Source of the DNA: Dysgonomonas sp. BGC7
GTDB lineage: Bacteria > Bacteroidota > Bacteroidia > Bacteroidales > Dysgonomonadaceae
DNA: 64,000 nt
Assembly: GCF_001261735.1 (NCBI RefSeq)
Contig: NZ_CVRP01000018.1
Span: 1-64,000 of the forward strand
Direction: 5' to 3'
In this document: positions 62,391 through 64,000 of the stretch, in pieces
Layout: each line of letters starts with the position of its first letter
Position numbering within the stretch: position 1 is the stretch's first letter
The notes under the pieces: model-generated
The model's input: only the letters and a program-made list of their open reading frames with translations
Told to the model about the DNA's origin: nothing
Databases searched by the model: none
Made by a program: the position numbers and the translations under genes

Positions 62391-63908
62391 TCACTTTTTA
62401 TTGCCGGAAGTGAATAGTCTGTTCCAGCGGATCTTACCTCCCAGCCAACTCTTATCCTTGTCTAAGGATAGCCATATAAAGAGAGGTTTGCCTACTACGT
62501 GGTCTTCGGGAACAAATCCCCAAACCCTAGAGTCGGCAGAGTTGTCTCTGTTGTCTCCCATCATAAAGTAATAGTCGTACTTGAATGTATATGAATCGGC
62601 TTGTTGTCCGTTGATATATACTTTTCCGTCACGATAATCGAAATCGTTAAGTTCATAGTTTTTTATACAGCGGATATATGCAGCCACCTTAAAGTCTATA
62701 TCTCCATCAAATTTGATTGTTTCGCCACGTTTAGGTATCCATAGTGCAGGGAAATCTCCTGCATAATAATCCTGTTTGTAGGTAATAGGATAAACGTAGT
62801 CGTATTCGTCTGTATTTCTTTTTACATTCGCAGCTTTCAGATATTCGTTTCTACCAAATATACTTAAAACAAAAGGCTTGGATTTCAGTTCGGCTATCAT
62901 TTTCTTTGTCAATGGTACCTGATAAGCAATTCCGAAAGTTCCATTTACAGCCTTAAATCCGAGATTGGTTAGAGTAAGACTATCTACTCTTATTGATGCG
63001 GGATTGAAAGCCCTTACAACTTGCTGTCCGTTTTCATTGTAAGTCATGTAGTCATCCTTGCTTACTCCCATTTCGCTAAACATTTCTTCTGTGATAGGAG
63101 TGCCATCGGTCTGTACTATATATGCCAACTGCATATTTTCTGGCGAAGCGATTGCTTTACCATTTATGAAAACAGTATCGTTGCGGCCCTCAATAGTTTC
63201 TCCCGGAAGTCCGATGCAACGTTTTACATAGTTTTCTCTTCTGTCTACAGGGCGATAAACAACATCTCCGTATGCGCTTTTGTTTCTCCATACATTTTCC
63301 CGCTGATCTCTCATACAGATAACATAGTAGTCTGAGTTCTGAGCATTAAGAGCAACTGTGTCTCCCGAAGGATAGTTGAATACAACGATGTCGTTGCGGT
63401 CAATGTGTCCTGTTCCTGTAAAGCGTTTATAATCGAGTTGCGGTTTTTCTAAATAAGATTTGAATCCGAAAAAAGGAAATGTATGCTGCATCAGAGGTAA
63501 AGAGAATGGAGTCATAGGAGATCTGGCTCCGTAGCTGACTTTGCTTACGCATAAGAAATCTCCAACCAATAAAGACTTTTCGAGCGAGGAAGATGGTATT
63601 TGGTAATTTTGGAAGAAGAAAGTGTTGATAATCCATACACCTACCAATGCAAATACAATGGCATCTACCCAGTCGAGTATTTTTCGTACATGCGGATTTT
63701 TTGCATTCCGCCATGCTCCCCAAGGGATGAATTTCGTAATGTATATGTCGATAATGACAGGGATGAGTATCAATACTGCCCAATAACCTGTCCAAATCAC
63801 AAATAGCAGACAACAGATAGAAGCTAATATGGCGTAGATCCACTGTTTGGTTCCTGTTTTTTTCTTTTCTGTGTTGTTATCTAACTTATTAGATGCACTT
63901 TTTTCCAT
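62391..63908 (-). CDS. lepB: Signal peptidase I
   Basis: A 505-aa inner-membrane protease that removes signal peptides from exported proteins. Three hydrophobic stretches lie at about 22-42, 43-58 and 82-100. The catalytic serine is S108 in QIPSSSLEKS and the catalytic lysine is K229 in NYVKRCIGLPGET. The last box is GDNRDNSADSRVWGFVP near 455. At 505 aa it is longer than E. coli LepB, as is usual in Bacteroidetes, with an insertion between the serine and lysine boxes. It starts 8 bp after dapB. Confidence 0.97.
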   Translation of the reverse strand: MEKSASNKLDNNTEKKKTGTKQWIYAILASICCLLFVIWTGYWAVLILIPVIIDIYITKFIPWGAWRNAKNPHVRKILDWVDAIVFALVGVWIINTFFFQNYQIPSSSLEKSLLVGDFLCVSKVSYGARSPMTPFSLPLMQHTFPFFGFKSYLEKPQLDYKRFTGTGHIDRNDIVVFNYPSGDTVALNAQNSDYYVICMRDQRENVWRNKSAYGDVVYRPVDRRENYVKRCIGLPGETIEGRNDTVFINGKAIASPENMQLAYIVQTDGTPITEEMFSEMGVSKDDYMTYNENGQQVVRAFNPASIRVDSLTLTNLGFKAVNGTFGIAYQVPLTKKMIAELKSKPFVLSIFGRNEYLKAANVKRNTDEYDYVYPITYKQDYYAGDFPALWIPKRGETIKFDGDIDFKVAAYIRCIKNYELNDFDYRDGKVYINGQQADSYTFKYDYYFMMGDNRDNSADSRVWGFVPEDHVVGKPLFIWLSLDKDKSWLGGKIRWNRLFTSGNKK

Positions 63909-63916
63909 ATCTTGAT

Positions 63917-64000
63917 TTAAAATTTAAGCATATCGTTCATTCCAAGGAAGCCTTTCTTTCCTTTTACAAATTCTGCTGCCACAACAGCCCCAAGCGCAAA
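63917..64000 (-). CDS. dapB: 4-Hydroxy-tetrahydrodipicolinate reductase, C-terminal end (partial)
   Basis: The last 27 codons of a gene that begins beyond the right edge. The peptide FALGAVVAAEFVKGKKGFLG then MNDMLKF matches the C-terminal helix and end of DapB, an NAD(P)H-dependent reductase in lysine and diaminopimelate synthesis. It stops 8 bp before lepB, so dapB, lepB, the inactive paralogue and wbqC appear to form one operon, an order common in Bacteroidetes. Confidence 0.85.
   Translation of the reverse strand, partial: FALGAVVAAEFVKGKKGFLGMNDMLKF

Noticed and set aside
1-64000. CRISPR arrays, rRNA operon, origin of replication, complete prophage
   Set aside because: No regularly spaced repeats, rRNA-like blocks, DnaA-box clusters or phage structural genes were seen.

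Overview
The window looks like a chromosomal segment of an AT-rich Bacteroidales bacterium. Supporting signs are the -7 boxes of the form TAnnTTTG with a TTG about 20 bp upstream, the near absence of Shine-Dalgarno sequences, FISUMP-type surface proteins, a GlsB/GlsA-type glycine-lipid pair, DUF486 and DUF3108 genes, and an Mpi-like serine invertase. A Dysgonomonas-like member is my best guess by protein character, but this is inference; no 16S gene is present.

Positions 1-4315 are the end of an integrated element lying against the 3' end of a tRNA-Ser(GCT) gene. From the tRNA leftward it carries a tyrosine integrase, an ORF6N-domain protein, an 820-bp gap with hairpins, a MobA-like mobilization protein with no relaxase beside it, an Mpi-family serine recombinase, and a start-less fragment of a type IIG restriction-modification enzyme that runs off the left edge.

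From 4484 to about 20.7 kb most genes are on the minus strand: asd, an rlmD-type rRNA methyltransferase, an MFS/POT-like transporter, an orphan histidine kinase, maf, ogt, the acyltransferase pair resembling GlsB/GlsA, cvpA, rpmH (50 aa), folA, a lipoprotein, a CCA-adding-type enzyme, an OmpA-family lipoprotein and a rhomboid protease. Short plus-strand units (secreted thioredoxin, a lipoprotein, a NUDIX/winged-helix regulator) interrupt this.

From 21 to 38.5 kb lie clpB (minus), a TPP-riboswitch-controlled thiamin salvage operon (thiM-thiE-tenA-thiD), a PLP-dependent sulfur amino-acid enzyme, aroQ, pyk, an O-methyltransferase, rbfA plus an FtsX/LolE-type permease, engB-guaD-CBM9-like, and a DUF47-PiT phosphate uptake pair.

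From 38.7 to 42.7 kb is a surface-protein island: two secreted proteins that share an N-terminal module flank a membrane-bound AraC-type regulator. From 43 to 48.4 kb there are a plsC-type acyltransferase, an RNA-handling cluster (DEAD-box helicase, cold-shock-domain protein, RRM protein) and rpsA.

From 48.4 to 57 kb are DUF486, a TPR/PD40 protein, a YeiH-type exporter, ybeY, fbp, a YcxB-like protein, and an acetate operon in which a divergent 3-hydroxyacyl-CoA dehydrogenase homologue sits between pta and ackA. The right end (57.7-64 kb, minus) holds DUF3108, an Ig-like lipoprotein, wbqC, a signal peptidase I paralogue that has lost both catalytic residues, the intact lepB, and the 3' end of dapB. 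The observations I rate highest are the dead signal peptidase paralogue, the pta-dehydrogenase-ackA arrangement, the recombinase beside a truncated type IIG gene, the shared-module surface proteins, and a promoter-plus-terminator unit at 57.16-57.27 kb that may encode a short RNA.
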